DNA from: Bradyrhizobium viridifuturi
GTDB taxonomy: Bacteria > Pseudomonadota > Alphaproteobacteria > Rhizobiales > Xanthobacteraceae
NCBI RefSeq assembly: GCF_001238275.1
Contig: NZ_LGTB01000003.1
Location: 234,202-298,201 of the forward strand
DNA: 64,000 nucleotides
Reading direction: 5' to 3'
Shown: positions 63,258 to 64,000 of the stretch, piece by piece
Layout: every line of letters begins with the position of its first letter
How positions within the stretch are numbered: the first letter of the stretch is position 1
Made by a program: the position numbers and the translations under genes
The notes under the pieces: model-generated
Seen by the model: only the letters and a program-made list of their open reading frames with translations
What the model was told of the DNA's origin: nothing
Database searches by the model: none

Positions 63258-64000
63258 ATGGCGACTTACAATCTCGACCAGACTGACCTGAAACATGCGA
63301 TCAACTCCACGATCGATCACGCGACCCAGCAACAGATCTTCAACTATCTGATCAACTCGGGCATCGGCTACACCAACCCGGATGACGGAACGGCGGTCCC
63401 GGTGCAGGTGGGTGCGGGCATCTCCAACCCGGATCCATCTGCCAATGTTCTTATCGAAACCAACGCCAATAACACCGTCAACACTGACGCCAACCTGAAG
63501 GCCATCATTGAGGCCACCAACAGCGACGTGACGCTGTCGGTCAACGGCAGCACCCCGGTGCTCGTCGCGACCGGCAACGGCAACGATCAGATCTTCATCA
63601 ACAACACCGGTGATACGACGGTTCTCGCCGCGCCGGCAATGACACGATCTTCGGTGGCGCGGGTCACGACTCGCTCAGCGGGGGCTCCGGCAACGACGTG
63701 CTGATCGACAATGCCTCCGGCCACAGCACGCTGGATGGCGGCTCCGGCAACGATCTGCTGGTCGGCACCGGCTCCGACACGCTGCTCGGCGGCTCCGGCA
63801 ACGACACGCTTTACGGCGGTACCTCGTCTGATCTGGAGGGCGGTCGCGGCAACGACGTGCTGGTTGGCGGTACGGGCAACAACCTGCTCACTGGCGGTAC
63901 CGGCAACGACGCGCTCTACTCGAACTCGGATGCCTCGCACGGCTCGAGGCTCGACGGCGGTGCAGGCAACGACTCGCTGTATGGCGGTGCGGGTGCGGAC
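63258..64000 (+). CDS. RTX calcium-binding repeat protein, partial, frameshifted
   Basis: Begins [20 protein letters not shown] with a helical, asparagine/threonine-rich N-terminus of about 120 residues that lacks a Sec signal peptide. After [20 protein letters not shown] one base is missing at about 63630 (GGCGCC read as GCGCC). The next frame then runs open to the window edge with at least eight glycine/aspartate nonapeptide-like repeats ([49 protein letters not shown]). RTX repeats fold on calcium outside the cell after type I secretion. The domain beyond the edge is unknown; it could be an adhesin or a matrix enzyme linked to the exopolysaccharide. Confidence 0.75.

Noticed and set aside
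63640..64000. Regular short repeats suggesting a CRISPR array
   Set aside because: The repeats are in frame, imperfect and encode RTX Gly/Asp nonapeptides; no constant repeat with unique spacers.
1..64000. tRNA, rRNA or riboswitch genes
   Set aside because: I looked for characteristic conserved stretches in the intergenic regions and recognised none; a covariance-model scan would be needed to exclude them.

Overview
The window looks like a chromosomal segment of a Bradyrhizobium-type alphaproteobacterium (Nitrobacteraceae). It is GC-rich with long antisense shadow ORFs, carries several small proteins and DUF families typical of that group, a bacterial Ku, HAAT-type ABC transporters, a long PBP1A, and short palindromic interspersed repeats of the kind common in Bradyrhizobium and Rhodopseudomonas. 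This assignment rests on recognition, not on a search.

Left part (1-17 kb) is ordinary housekeeping and accessory material: an ankyrin protein, a DUF1491 protein, an old-yellow-enzyme reductase, a DUF2336 protein, a GT87-like membrane glycosyltransferase, a lipoprotein, a LysR regulator divergent from a lactonase-like metallo-hydrolase, a LuxR-type regulator, a DUF1214/DUF1254 pair behind a class A penicillin-binding protein, a YcgN protein and a DHA2 drug exporter. From 17.5 to 23.4 kb lies a branched-chain-amino-acid-type ABC transporter with two near-duplicate binding proteins flanking livH, livM and a fused livG-livF. It is followed by an NDH-2-like flavoprotein and a ThDP-dependent enzyme (23.5-26.5 kb), a lone Flp pilin, Ku, and several very small proteins (26.8-30.4 kb).

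The right half (30.5-62.6 kb) is a large exopolysaccharide locus in at least four transcription units. It holds a UDP-glucuronate 4-epimerase-like enzyme, a polyprenyl-phosphate sugar transferase, a Wza-type export protein, a Wzc-type tyrosine kinase, a Wzx-type flippase, three O-antigen ligase/polymerase-like membrane proteins, three glycosyltransferases, four methyltransferases, an AlgD-type GDP-mannose dehydrogenase, a PslG/GH39-like hydrolase, a two-domain oxidoreductase and a heparinase II/III-type lyase. A PPP-family phosphatase and a pair of paralogous helical proteins sit inside it. The expected pathway is: sugar-nucleotide synthesis, priming on undecaprenyl phosphate, chain building and methylation, flipping, Wzy polymerisation, Wzc/Wza export, and trimming by the hydrolase and lyase. 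Upstream (32.6-34.6 kb) are small coiled-coil proteins and a solitary IS3-OrfA-like HTH protein. Downstream an RTX calcium-binding protein runs off the right edge.

A striking technical feature is that about ten genes carry net one-base losses, mostly in GG/CC runs, with full homology continuing in the next frame. This looks more like assembly or sequencing indels than true gene death. I saw no rRNA, tRNA, CRISPR array or complete insertion sequence.
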